From M3007 sp041160955 (GTDB taxonomy: Bacteria > Bacteroidota > Bacteroidia > Chitinophagales > Saprospiraceae): a DNA stretch of 8,553 bases. Each line of letters opens with the position of its first letter. Position 1 is the stretch's first letter. Positions 1-6,316 of the stretch are shown here, piece by piece. The position numbers and the translations under genes are program-made. Below the pieces are notes generated by a model that saw nothing but the letters and a program-made list of their open reading frames with translations, made no database searches and was not told the origin of the DNA. Where the stretch lies: contig JBEAVK010000421.1 in the NCBI GenBank assembly GCA_041160955.1, forward strand, positions 1 to 8,553. The letters run 5' to 3'.

Positions 1-465
1 CAGCATCAAGTTATATCGGGTGCTCTTTTTTTGGCTTTTGGTAATCACTTAAAAAATACACCTTGCAAAGTTTTTGCTGCACCATTTGATGTTAGGCTTA
101 CCCCAGTGAATCCGACACCTGATGGGAAAATATTTAATGTTGTACAGCCAGATATTGTAATTATTTGTGACGCTTCAAAATTGGATGCGCGTGGCTGTGT
201 CGGAGTACCAGATCTAGTCGTGGAAATATTATCTCCGGGTAATAATAAAAAAGAAATAAAAGATAAATTTGAATTGTACGAGTCCAATGGCATTTCGGAG
301 TATTGGGTTGTTTTTCCATCTGAACAAACCTTGGTCATCTATACCTTACAAAATGGAAAATACGAACCAGGACGCATGCTTACCGTTGGTGATATAGCAC
401 AAAGTAAGGTTGTACCGGATTTTTCACTCGATTTAAAAGAGGTTTTTGAAGAGTCAATGTTTTAG
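1..465 (+). CDS. Uma2 family endonuclease-like protein (DUF820), 5' end cut by window edge
   Basis: The reading frame is open from base 1, and a TTG at 31 is only an internal codon, so the true start lies upstream. 154 codons are visible; Uma2 proteins are usually near 190 residues, so roughly 35-45 are missing. Family hallmarks follow in order: an 'APFDVRL' strand, 'PDIVIICD' (acidic residue of the PD-(D/E)XK fold), 'PDLVVEILSP' (second acidic residue, Glu), then 'KDKFELY' with a basic residue, and 'GISEYWVV'. The visible catalytic core therefore looks intact. Uma2 proteins are predicted nucleases found in many copies in cyanobacteria and Bacteroidota; their biological role is poorly defined. 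The stop is TAG at 463-465. The last 121 bp are repeated at 568-688, and a shortened version lies at about 2305-2357, each just before a 522-codon gene. The family call is firm; nuclease activity is inferred. Confidence 0.88.
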   Translation, partial: QHQVISGALFLAFGNHLKNTPCKVFAAPFDVRLTPVNPTPDGKIFNVVQPDIVIICDASKLDARGCVGVPDLVVEILSPGNNKKEIKDKFELYESNGISEYWVVFPSEQTLVIYTLQNGKYEPGRMLTVGDIAQSKVVPDFSLDLKEVFEESMF

Positions 466-466
466 A

Positions 467-478
467 GTACTTAAGTAC
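467..478. repeat. 12-bp perfect palindrome GTACTTAAGTAC
   Basis: The palindrome begins one base after the shared 'TAGA' that follows the Uma2 stop codon. It lies where the first Uma2 copy stops resembling the later copies, which continue 'TAGAGTATG' into the 522-codon genes. It could be an operator, a recombination footprint or chance; a 12-bp perfect palindrome in AT-rich DNA is not rare enough to decide. Confidence 0.4.
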
Positions 479-518
479 GTATTAGGAAAAACAGAATCGG
501 TTATTCGATAAAACTCCT

Positions 519-526
519 TATTTTTG
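519..526 (+). promoter_or_regulatory. Possible Bacteroidota -7 element (TATTTTTG)
   Basis: TATTTTTG matches the TAnnTTTG consensus recognised by the Bacteroidota primary sigma factor. It lies in the short gap between the complete Uma2 end and the Uma2 remnant, 165 bases before the ATG of the first 522-codon gene. No TTG is seen at the expected 19-21 base spacing upstream, so the match is partial. If real it would transcribe the remnant and the downstream gene or genes. I see no comparable element directly before the second 522-codon gene, so that gene may depend on read-through. Confidence 0.3.
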
Positions 527-567
527 CATCTATTATAAACGAGTCAATCGCAAAAGCCCAAGATACC

Positions 568-688
568 CTTACAAAATGGAAAATACGAACCAGGTCGCAT
601 GCTTACCGTTGGTGATCTAGCACAAAGTAAAGTTGTACCCGGTTTTTCATTGGATTTAAAAGAGGTTTTTGAAGCATCAATGTTATAG
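568..688 (+). pseudogene. Remnant of a Uma2 gene: duplicated last 40 codons
   Basis: This stretch matches 345-465 over 121 bp without gaps, with 10 mismatches by hand count (about 92%). The Uma2 frame stays open to a TAG stop and encodes a tail ending 'KEVFEASML'. Everything upstream that carries the nuclease core is missing; the homology stops abruptly near 563 ('ATACC'), and a TAA lies in frame at 536-538. An internal ATG at 599 could give only a 29-residue peptide. The remnant ends 3 bases before the ATG of the next gene, so it now acts as that gene's leader. It is most simply a breakpoint scar from duplication or deletion in an array that once held more Uma2 genes. Confidence 0.8.
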
Positions 689-691
689 AGT

Positions 692-2260
692 ATGTCAGAT
701 AAAATACCAACCACTAACCACGATACATTGTACACCCTTTACGGGTTGCGTGTTACGGATAAGCCAATCCCTAACAGGTACTCTTCATTGGCCAATGAAT
801 TGGTAGAGTATTTTTCAAAACACCTGAATGAGTGTAGTTTCCCCACTGATTTTGAAATCAGATTAGAACAAGCCATTACAGACTACCCTGAATTACCAGA
901 GTTTCGGTATTTTCACATTATCTATATGACCACATATGCGCGTATAGAGCAAGCGGAGCAGGCATCCCGCGACCTGGTGCGTGACTTTCCTGATTTCCTA
1001 TTGGCGCGTATCAGTCTTGCGCAATTGTTGATTAAGCGCAAAGAGTTGGAAGAAGTGAAATATTTGCTGGGTAATCCGATTGATATCAAGACACTATTGG
1101 GCAACCGTGACGTATATCACGAAAGAGATGTGATGGTCTATTACTTTGCCGCTATTCAGTTAGCATTGGCATATCAGGATATAAACATGGCAGGCGAATA
1201 CCTCACGATTATGATTCTGACCAACCCTGGGTATTCCACCACCATTAATATGGCCGTGCAGGTCAGAAAGATGCAAATGGCATTAGTGCAAGAGGAGTTG
1301 GAACACGACGAAAAATACGAGCGTCACGTCAAAAGTTTTTCGACTGTGGAATATGAATCTATTAACGAACCACCCAAGTTGCGACACAGCGAACTGGAGG
1401 TATTTTACCATACCAAACCGGAAGACATGGATGCGGATACCATTGCAGCTATCCGGGCTTTGCCGCGAGCGTCGCTGCGGGCCGATTTAGAAGCCATCCT
1501 TATCGACAGCATTCTGCGCTACAATTATTTTTCATCGGCGGGCTTAACGGAGGATGAATGTTGTGCGCCACTACATGCTTTTTATTGGTTGGGCACTTTT
1601 GCAATGGAGGAAAGCCTTCCGCTCGTATTGGACTGGATGCGGCAAGGGCAGGCGTTTACTTATTTTTGGACGGATGAAATGACTGTAGATGTACTGTTCG
1701 ATTCATTTTATCTGATTGCCAAAAATCGTCTGCCTGATCTGCTGGCTTACGTCAAGGAACCCAATCAATGTGATGCTATGCGCACTATGGCTGCTACGGT
1801 AGTGGCAAAAGTTGGCTTGGAAGAGGAGGGGCGTCGCGCAGAAGCCGTGGAATGGCTTAGGGAAGTAGCCCGATATACCCTAGCTCATCTAGATGATGAT
1901 GCACTGATAGATACTCGGTTTTTAGCCACTTGGGTGACCACTGCTATCACCTTCCAATGTACAGAACTATGGCCAGAGATTCAAGAGTTCTATGCACTGC
2001 ATCTGATTCCTGTGGGGAGCGTAGGCACCTTGAAGGATGTCAAAAGAGATATTTTTGAGCAAGAACGCACCAAATATGTTGTCGGATATTATGGTGAGTC
2101 CGTAATGCGTTCGTATGAAAAAGGTTTTCCTTCTGATGATGTTAAATTACCATCCAACTTAAGTGATGACCGGCGTACACAGCAGTGGGACATCATCTTT
2201 GAATATACTAACAAACTTTACAATAGAGCAAACAACTCGGATGAATTGGAAAGCCTTTAA
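692..2260 (+). CDS. TPR-like / DUF1186-like protein of unknown function, paralogue 1 (522 aa)
   Basis: This is a soluble protein with no signal peptide or membrane segment. Residues about 55-185 look like helical tetratricopeptide-type repeats, with helix pairs around 'PEFRYFHIIY', 'ARISLAQLLI' and 'VYYFAAIQLALA'. A charged linker follows near 203-215 ('EHDEKYERHVKSF'). Residues about 260-400 resemble DUF1186 or HEAT-like helical repeats: 'HAFYWLGTFAMEESLPLVL', then 'LFDSFYLIAKNRLPDLL' and 'MRTMAATVVAKVG'. This suggests a protein-binding scaffold; no catalytic motif is recognised. The ATG at 692 is chosen because the next copy starts with the same MSDK at the same distance from the Uma2 tail. 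No clear Shine-Dalgarno is seen, as is usual in Bacteroidota. About 73% identical to the next gene without any length change. The domain family is a resemblance judged by eye; the function is unknown. Confidence 0.85.
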   Translation: MSDKIPTTNHDTLYTLYGLRVTDKPIPNRYSSLANELVEYFSKHLNECSFPTDFEIRLEQAITDYPELPEFRYFHIIYMTTYARIEQAEQASRDLVRDFPDFLLARISLAQLLIKRKELEEVKYLLGNPIDIKTLLGNRDVYHERDVMVYYFAAIQLALAYQDINMAGEYLTIMILTNPGYSTTINMAVQVRKMQMALVQEELEHDEKYERHVKSFSTVEYESINEPPKLRHSELEVFYHTKPEDMDADTIAAIRALPRASLRADLEAILIDSILRYNYFSSAGLTEDECCAPLHAFYWLGTFAMEESLPLVLDWMRQGQAFTYFWTDEMTVDVLFDSFYLIAKNRLPDLLAYVKEPNQCDAMRTMAATVVAKVGLEEEGRRAEAVEWLREVARYTLAHLDDDALIDTRFLATWVTTAITFQCTELWPEIQEFYALHLIPVGSVGTLKDVKRDIFEQERTKYVVGYYGESVMRSYEKGFPSDDVKLPSNLSDDRRTQQWDIIFEYTNKLYNRANNSDELESL

Positions 2261-2304
2261 AACCTATACCAAAACCGCTACAAAAACCAATCACCACACC
2301 GCAG

Positions 2305-2357
2305 CAAAGTAAAGTTGTACCCGGTTAAAAGAGGTTTTTGAAGCATCAATGTTTTAG
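2305..2357 (+). pseudogene. Second, shorter Uma2 tail remnant with 13-bp deletion
   Basis: The sequence 'CAAAGTAAAGTTGTACCCGG', then 'TTAAAAGAGGTTTTTGAAGC', matches the end of the remnant at 568-688 but lacks 13 bases between them, which shifts the old Uma2 frame. It shares copy-specific bases with that remnant (ACCCGG, GAAGCA) and not with the intact Uma2 gene, so it derives from the remnant by duplication. It ends TAG at 2355-2357, 3 bases before the next ATG, exactly as in the first copy. Confidence 0.75.
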
Positions 2358-2360
2358 AGT

Positions 2361-3929
2361 ATGTCAGATAAAACACAAACCAATAACTACGAAAGATTGT
2401 ACACCCTTTACGGGTTGCGTGTTACGGATAAGCCAATCCCTAACAGGTACTCTTCTGTGGCCAATGAATTGGTAGAGTATTTTTCAAAACACCTGAATGA
2501 GTGTAGATTCTCCAGCGGTTTTGAAACCAGATTAGACCAAGCCATCACTGACTACCCTGAATTACCAGAGTTTCGGTATTTTCACATTGTCTATTTGACC
2601 ATAAATAGGCAAAGAGAGCAAGCGGAGCAGGCTTCCCGCGACCTGATGCGTGACTTTCCCGATTTCCAATTGGCGCGTATCAGTCTTGCGCAATTGCTTA
2701 TTTATCGCGAAGAGTTGGAAGAAGCGGAATATTTGCTGGGTAAACCGATTGATATCAAGACACTATTTGGCAACCGTGACGTGTATCACGAAAGCGAGGT
2801 GCTGGCCTATTACTTGGCCGCTACACACTTAGCATTGGCCAACGAGGATACAGAATTGGCAAGCGATTACCTCCCGATTATTATTCTGACCCACCCGGAG
2901 CATCCCAGCACCATGAATATAGCCTTTAAGGTCAGACAGACACAAGCGGCATTAGCGCGAGAGGGGAGGGAACACGACGAAAAATACGAGCGTCACGTCA
3001 AAAGTTTTTCGACTGTGGAATATGAATCTATTGGCGAACCACCAACAGTGCGACATACCGAACTGGAGGTTTTTTACTATACCAAACCGGAAAACATGGA
3101 GGAGGATGACATTGCAGCCATCCGGGCTTTGCCGCGAGCGTCGCTGCGGGCCGATTTAGAAGCCATCCTTATCGACAGCATTCTGCGCTACAATTATTTT
3201 TCATCGGTGGGCTTAACGGAGGATGAATGTTGTGCGCCACTGCATGCTTTTTATTGGTTGGGCACTTTTGCAATGGAGGAAAGCCTCCCGCTCGTATTGG
3301 ACTGGATGCGGCAAGGGCAGGTATTTACTGATTTTTGGTCGGATGAAATGCCAATAGATATACTGTTCGATTCATTTTATCTGATTGCCAAAAATCGCCT
3401 GCCAGATCTGTTGGCTTATGTCAATGAACCCAATCAATCTGAAACGATGCGCAGTATGGCCGCTACGGTAGTGTTAAAAGTTGGCTTGGAAGAGGAGGGG
3501 CGTCGTGCAGAAGCCGTGGAATGGTTTAGGGAAGTTGCCCGATATACCATAGATCATGTAGATGATGATGCACTGATAGACACTCAGTTTTTAGCCACTT
3601 GGGCTATCGCTGTTACAGACCTTAGAGCTAAAGAACTATGGCCAGAGATTGAAGAGTTGTACGCACATCATCTGATTCAAATAGGGGAAGTAGGCTCATT
3701 GAGGGAGGTCAAAAGAGATATTTTTGAGAAAGAACCCGACATTGATGTCATCGGAAATTATGGGAATTCCGTAGCACGTATGTATGGTAGATGCTTTACT
3801 TCTGATGATTTTGAATTACCATTCAACATAAGTAATAGTCCGTTGTTACAAAAGTGGCGCATCTACCTTGATTATACTACCGAACTTTTCAATAGAGCAA
3901 ACGACCCGGATGAATTGGACAGTTTTTAA
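2361..3929 (+). CDS. TPR-like / DUF1186-like protein of unknown function, paralogue 2 (522 aa)
   Basis: This is a tandem paralogue of the preceding gene with the same length and architecture: N-terminal TPR-like helices (about 55-185), a charged linker ('EHDEKYERHVKSF') and a DUF1186/HEAT-like half. By hand count about 141 of 522 residues differ. Differences concentrate in residues 145-203 (last TPR-like helices) and 400-522 (C-terminus), while residues 251-320 have a single difference, and the DNA there differs at only about 4 positions in 210. The frame is fully intact, so both copies are probably selected. The constant core with variable helical ends would suit paralogues with different binding partners, but that is inference. 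The start is the ATG 3 bases after the remnant stop; no separate promoter is evident, so co-transcription with paralogue 1 is likely. Function unknown. Confidence 0.85.
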   Translation: MSDKTQTNNYERLYTLYGLRVTDKPIPNRYSSVANELVEYFSKHLNECRFSSGFETRLDQAITDYPELPEFRYFHIVYLTINRQREQAEQASRDLMRDFPDFQLARISLAQLLIYREELEEAEYLLGKPIDIKTLFGNRDVYHESEVLAYYLAATHLALANEDTELASDYLPIIILTHPEHPSTMNIAFKVRQTQAALAREGREHDEKYERHVKSFSTVEYESIGEPPTVRHTELEVFYYTKPENMEEDDIAAIRALPRASLRADLEAILIDSILRYNYFSSVGLTEDECCAPLHAFYWLGTFAMEESLPLVLDWMRQGQVFTDFWSDEMPIDILFDSFYLIAKNRLPDLLAYVNEPNQSETMRSMAATVVLKVGLEEEGRRAEAVEWFREVARYTIDHVDDDALIDTQFLATWAIAVTDLRAKELWPEIEELYAHHLIQIGEVGSLREVKRDIFEKEPDIDVIGNYGNSVARMYGRCFTSDDFELPFNISNSPLLQKWRIYLDYTTELFNRANDPDELDSF

Positions 3930-3989
3930 AACCTGTATCGATATGCATAAATATGCGAGAAGAATACGATACAAAAGAAATATGGAAAC

Positions 3990-4027
3990 CATACATCTGC
4001 CACCCAAATCCCCGTAGGGAATGTATG
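3990..4027. repeat. Inverted repeat between convergent genes (CATACAT / ATGTATG)
   Basis: CATACAT (3990-3996) and ATGTATG (4021-4027) are perfect 7-base inverted repeats enclosing a 24-base loop, which itself holds TCCC(cgta)GGGA at 4009-4020. A run of six T follows at 4040-4045 on the + strand. The site lies between the end of the second 522-codon gene and the end of the oppositely directed epimerase gene, where a terminator is expected. The structure is irregular, with a 12-base bulge on one side, so terminator function is uncertain. Confidence 0.3.
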
Positions 4028-4097
4028 TTTATAGGGGCATTTTTTGGTAGCGGCTGAATAGTTACGAAATAGGAAATAGAGCCTACATATAGCAACA

Positions 4098-5183
4098 CTA
4101 AGCACTAAACCGCTTCAACGCCTCCACAATCTGCCTTCCAGCCTGCCCACTGCCGTACAAATTTTGATCAAAACGCCCGTTCAACTGCTTTAAGTCGTTG
4201 TACGCCAATAATATACGTTCCTCATTGATAGGCGTAGCACTGCTCACCTGGTGCGTTACAAGTTCCTCCCAAGGTGTGTTTTCCATTAAAAGTAACGAAT
4301 AAACACGGTGCAAATAAGCCTCTTTTTGCAAACCGCCGCTGTCGGTGATCAGGTATTGGGCTTGTTGCAACAAATACTGCATATCCAAGTAGCCCACGGG
4401 ATCAATTAGGTGGATTTGGGGCGGTAATTGGTATTTTAGGCTATTTAACACTGCGCGTGTTCTTGGATGAATAGGAAATAAAATAGGCGATTCCGTGGCA
4501 ATTTTACTTAAAGCATCGAGGATAATCTTCAAATGCGCTTCCGTTGTGGAATCTTGTCGGTGTACCGTGCAAAGGATATAGGGAAAAGTGATCGCCCTTA
4601 GATGCGCTGAAATAACAGTAGGGTTTTCTTTTAATTTTTTTAGGCTAAAATATACAGCATCTGACAAAATATCGTCTGTTTTTACGATGTGTGTAGGAAA
4701 CGAATCAAATCCTTCTTTTTTTAAGTTTTCGATCGCAATTTCAGTCGGGCAGAGCAATAAAGCCGAAATGCGATCGGTAATGATGCGGTTGACCTCTTCC
4801 GGAATGGTCAAATCGTGGTTGCGCAACCCTGCTTCCACATGCGCAATCGGTATATTCAGTTTACGTGCAGCCAATGCGCCGGCTAGTGTACTATTGGTAT
4901 CTCCGAATACTACTACCCAATCCGGATTTTCATGGATCAATATTTTTTCTATTTCGATCAGCATCTTTCCCGTCATATCGCCATGGGTTTTGGCTTGGAT
5001 ATGGAGGTTATACGCGGGGTTTTGCAGCCCCAATTGTTCAAAAAAAATGCCAGACATATTAGCGTCGTAATGCTGTCCGGTATGGATAAGGATTTCTGTA
5101 ATGCCATTTTTTCGCAACGCATCGGATAAGAGCGCGGCTTTGATAAATTGTGGACGAGCACCTACTACGGTTACAATTTTCAT
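4098..5183 (-). CDS. wecB: UDP-N-acetylglucosamine 2-epimerase (non-hydrolysing), WecB/MnaA type
   Basis: This cytoplasmic GT-B-fold enzyme interconverts UDP-GlcNAc and UDP-ManNAc for surface polysaccharide. At 361 residues it is full length. Motifs in order: 'VVGARPQFIKAA' (R10, K15), 'HTGQHYD' (35-40), 'VFGDTNSTLAGALAA' (D95), 'HVEAGLR' (E117), 'PEEVNRIITD' (128-137), 'TVHR' (H208), 'PIHPRTR' (237-243), 'DPVGYLDM' (261-268) and 'TDSGGLQKEA' (280-289). The catalytic acids and histidine expected of the family are present. In the nucleotide-binding loop after SGG, the usual Arg before the T-E-R/W segment reads 'LLLMENTPWEELV', so an Arg is replaced by Met. The start is ATG at 5183, overlapping the TGA of the upstream glycosyltransferase by 4 bases (ATGA), which implies translational coupling. 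It is the last gene of the operon. The non-hydrolysing type is preferred over the hydrolysing NeuC type from motifs, judged by eye. Confidence 0.93.
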   Translation of the reverse strand: MKIVTVVGARPQFIKAALLSDALRKNGITEILIHTGQHYDANMSGIFFEQLGLQNPAYNLHIQAKTHGDMTGKMLIEIEKILIHENPDWVVVFGDTNSTLAGALAARKLNIPIAHVEAGLRNHDLTIPEEVNRIITDRISALLLCPTEIAIENLKKEGFDSFPTHIVKTDDILSDAVYFSLKKLKENPTVISAHLRAITFPYILCTVHRQDSTTEAHLKIILDALSKIATESPILFPIHPRTRAVLNSLKYQLPPQIHLIDPVGYLDMQYLLQQAQYLITDSGGLQKEAYLHRVYSLLLMENTPWEELVTHQVSSATPINEERILLAYNDLKQLNGRFDQNLYGSGQAGRQIVEALKRFSA

Positions 5184-6316
5184 ACTTTTACAGGGCTAAT
5201 TTGGTCAATTATTTGCCTTATTTTTCCTGACCAATCTAAATTTTCAAGGGCAAAATTGCGCATTTGTTTTTGATAATTGGGATAATTTACTTTGATTTTT
5301 GTATAAAAATCTTCTATTTCCTGTATGTTTATCGGAGCGGAATCGTCGGAGACATGTAACACAAAAGGCCAATTTGTTGCAATATCGCTGTCTGTTCCCG
5401 ATAGTACAAACGGGATGCCTCGTGCGCAATAGTCTCGGTGTCGGAGAGCGGAGGTTGCTAATAAACCTTTTACGGGTATCATCAGTTTCCCAATAGCCAT
5501 ATCCGATTCGTCAAAAAGTCGATCGTAGTCAGCCCCGGAGCAAGGTGGTAAAAAAAAGATATTTTCCCCGATGCCAAGTTCCTGTACTAAGTGTTTTAGG
5601 CCATCTATAGCCGCACCCTGCCCAACAATGCGTACCATCACTTTTTTACCCGTTTTATGGTATAAACTCACCCCATACAATAGACGATCTATGCCGAGGG
5701 CATGGTTCCAATTCCCAACTGCCAACAACCGCAATACCCCATCTTTTTGATCTTTCCATTGGCGCAACGGCTTTTTCGCTACTTCTATTCCATTGGTCAA
5801 GCGCAGTGTGGGCACGCCCCATATTTTAGTTTCTGCACCAAAATGCACAAAATAATCGGTATAATCAGCCATTTTTTCGCGGTAAGTACGATCTACTAGA
5901 GCGGCTACTTGTGCGGTTGCCCCCTTTAGTTCCCCGTCATAAGGCCAAGTGGGCAGTTCAATAATGATCTTTAGGGCAGGGTTTTGTTGTTTTGCTTTTT
6001 TTAGCAAGGTTAAAAACATGGGGTGTGCGGGCAAATGACGGATATAAAACACTGCATATTGCCTGAAATCGATATGCCCTTTCATATAACGATCAGCCGC
6101 AAAATAGTACAAAAACAAGTGCCTCCACGATCGTTTTGGCGTTTTCCATTGCAAAGATAGGGGCGTGTCGGGGCCTTGATGTTGCAATCCATTTTGATCA
6201 AAAAACCAAATATCGCTATCGACACCAAACCCCGATGCAATCGCTTTGCATTTGTCGATTACTCCTGTATTGGCGGGGTCGTCGAAATGGGTTCTAAAGT
6301 AGAGTAAGGTGCGCAT
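5180..6316 (-). CDS. Glycosyltransferase, GT-B fold (GT4-like)
   Basis: This 378-residue protein is likely to transfer a sugar from a nucleotide donor to a growing surface glycan on the cytoplasmic side of the membrane; no transmembrane segment is evident. The N-terminal acceptor domain begins 'MRTLLYFRTHFDDPANTGVI' with a glycine-containing first loop. A linker 'LTNGIEVA' (173-180) leads to the donor domain: 'LLAVGNWNHALGIDRLL' (197-213), 'VRIVGQGAAIDGLKHLV' (228-244), 'IFFLPPCSGADYDRLFDESD' (253-272), and the sugar-nucleotide loop around 'ATSALRHRDYCARGIPFV' (287-304). The classical E-x7-E is not preserved there, so donor and linkage cannot be predicted. The ATG at 6316 is kept although it overlaps the upstream gene by 58 bases, because 'LLYFR' is a typical first strand and the next in-frame Met is near residue 78. 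Its TGA overlaps the epimerase ATG. Confidence 0.85.
   Translation of the reverse strand: MRTLLYFRTHFDDPANTGVIDKCKAIASGFGVDSDIWFFDQNGLQHQGPDTPLSLQWKTPKRSWRHLFLYYFAADRYMKGHIDFRQYAVFYIRHLPAHPMFLTLLKKAKQQNPALKIIIELPTWPYDGELKGATAQVAALVDRTYREKMADYTDYFVHFGAETKIWGVPTLRLTNGIEVAKKPLRQWKDQKDGVLRLLAVGNWNHALGIDRLLYGVSLYHKTGKKVMVRIVGQGAAIDGLKHLVQELGIGENIFFLPPCSGADYDRLFDESDMAIGKLMIPVKGLLATSALRHRDYCARGIPFVLSGTDSDIATNWPFVLHVSDDSAPINIQEIEDFYTKIKVNYPNYQKQMRNFALENLDWSGKIRQIIDQISPVKV

Larger units (their letters stand above)
568..2270 (+). repeat. Tandem segmental duplication, copy A (Uma2 tail + 522-codon gene)
   Basis: Copy A runs from the Uma2 tail remnant through the first 522-codon gene to about ten bases past its stop ('AACCTATACC', against 'AACCTGTATC' after copy B). 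The two copies lie in the same direction, and the ATGs are 1,669 bases apart. Because the unit carries a gene tail upstream and a few bases of shared sequence downstream, it was duplicated as a DNA block rather than as a bare gene. Confidence 0.8.
2305..3939 (+). repeat. Tandem segmental duplication, copy B
   Basis: This is the second copy of the block described at 568-2270. It carries a shortened Uma2 tail, the second 522-codon gene and about ten bases of shared downstream sequence. The 34 bases between the copies (2271-2304, 'AAAACCGCTACAAAAACC' and following) have no counterpart after copy B and contain no recognisable element. Confidence 0.78.

Noticed and set aside
31..465. TTG at 31 as a genuine start of the Uma2 gene
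   Set aside because: The frame is open to base 1, and the upstream codons ('QHQVISGALF') fit the helix normally found in the middle of the Uma2 N-terminal region, so the gene is cut by the window edge.
568..2357. Insertion sequence or transposon as carrier of the duplicated block
   Set aside because: No transposase, terminal inverted repeats or target-site duplications were found at the block ends; simple tandem duplication explains the layout.
4588..5070. 160-codon + strand open frame opposite the epimerase gene
   Set aside because: It lies wholly antisense to a well-supported enzyme gene, and its translation is low-complexity and unlike any known family.
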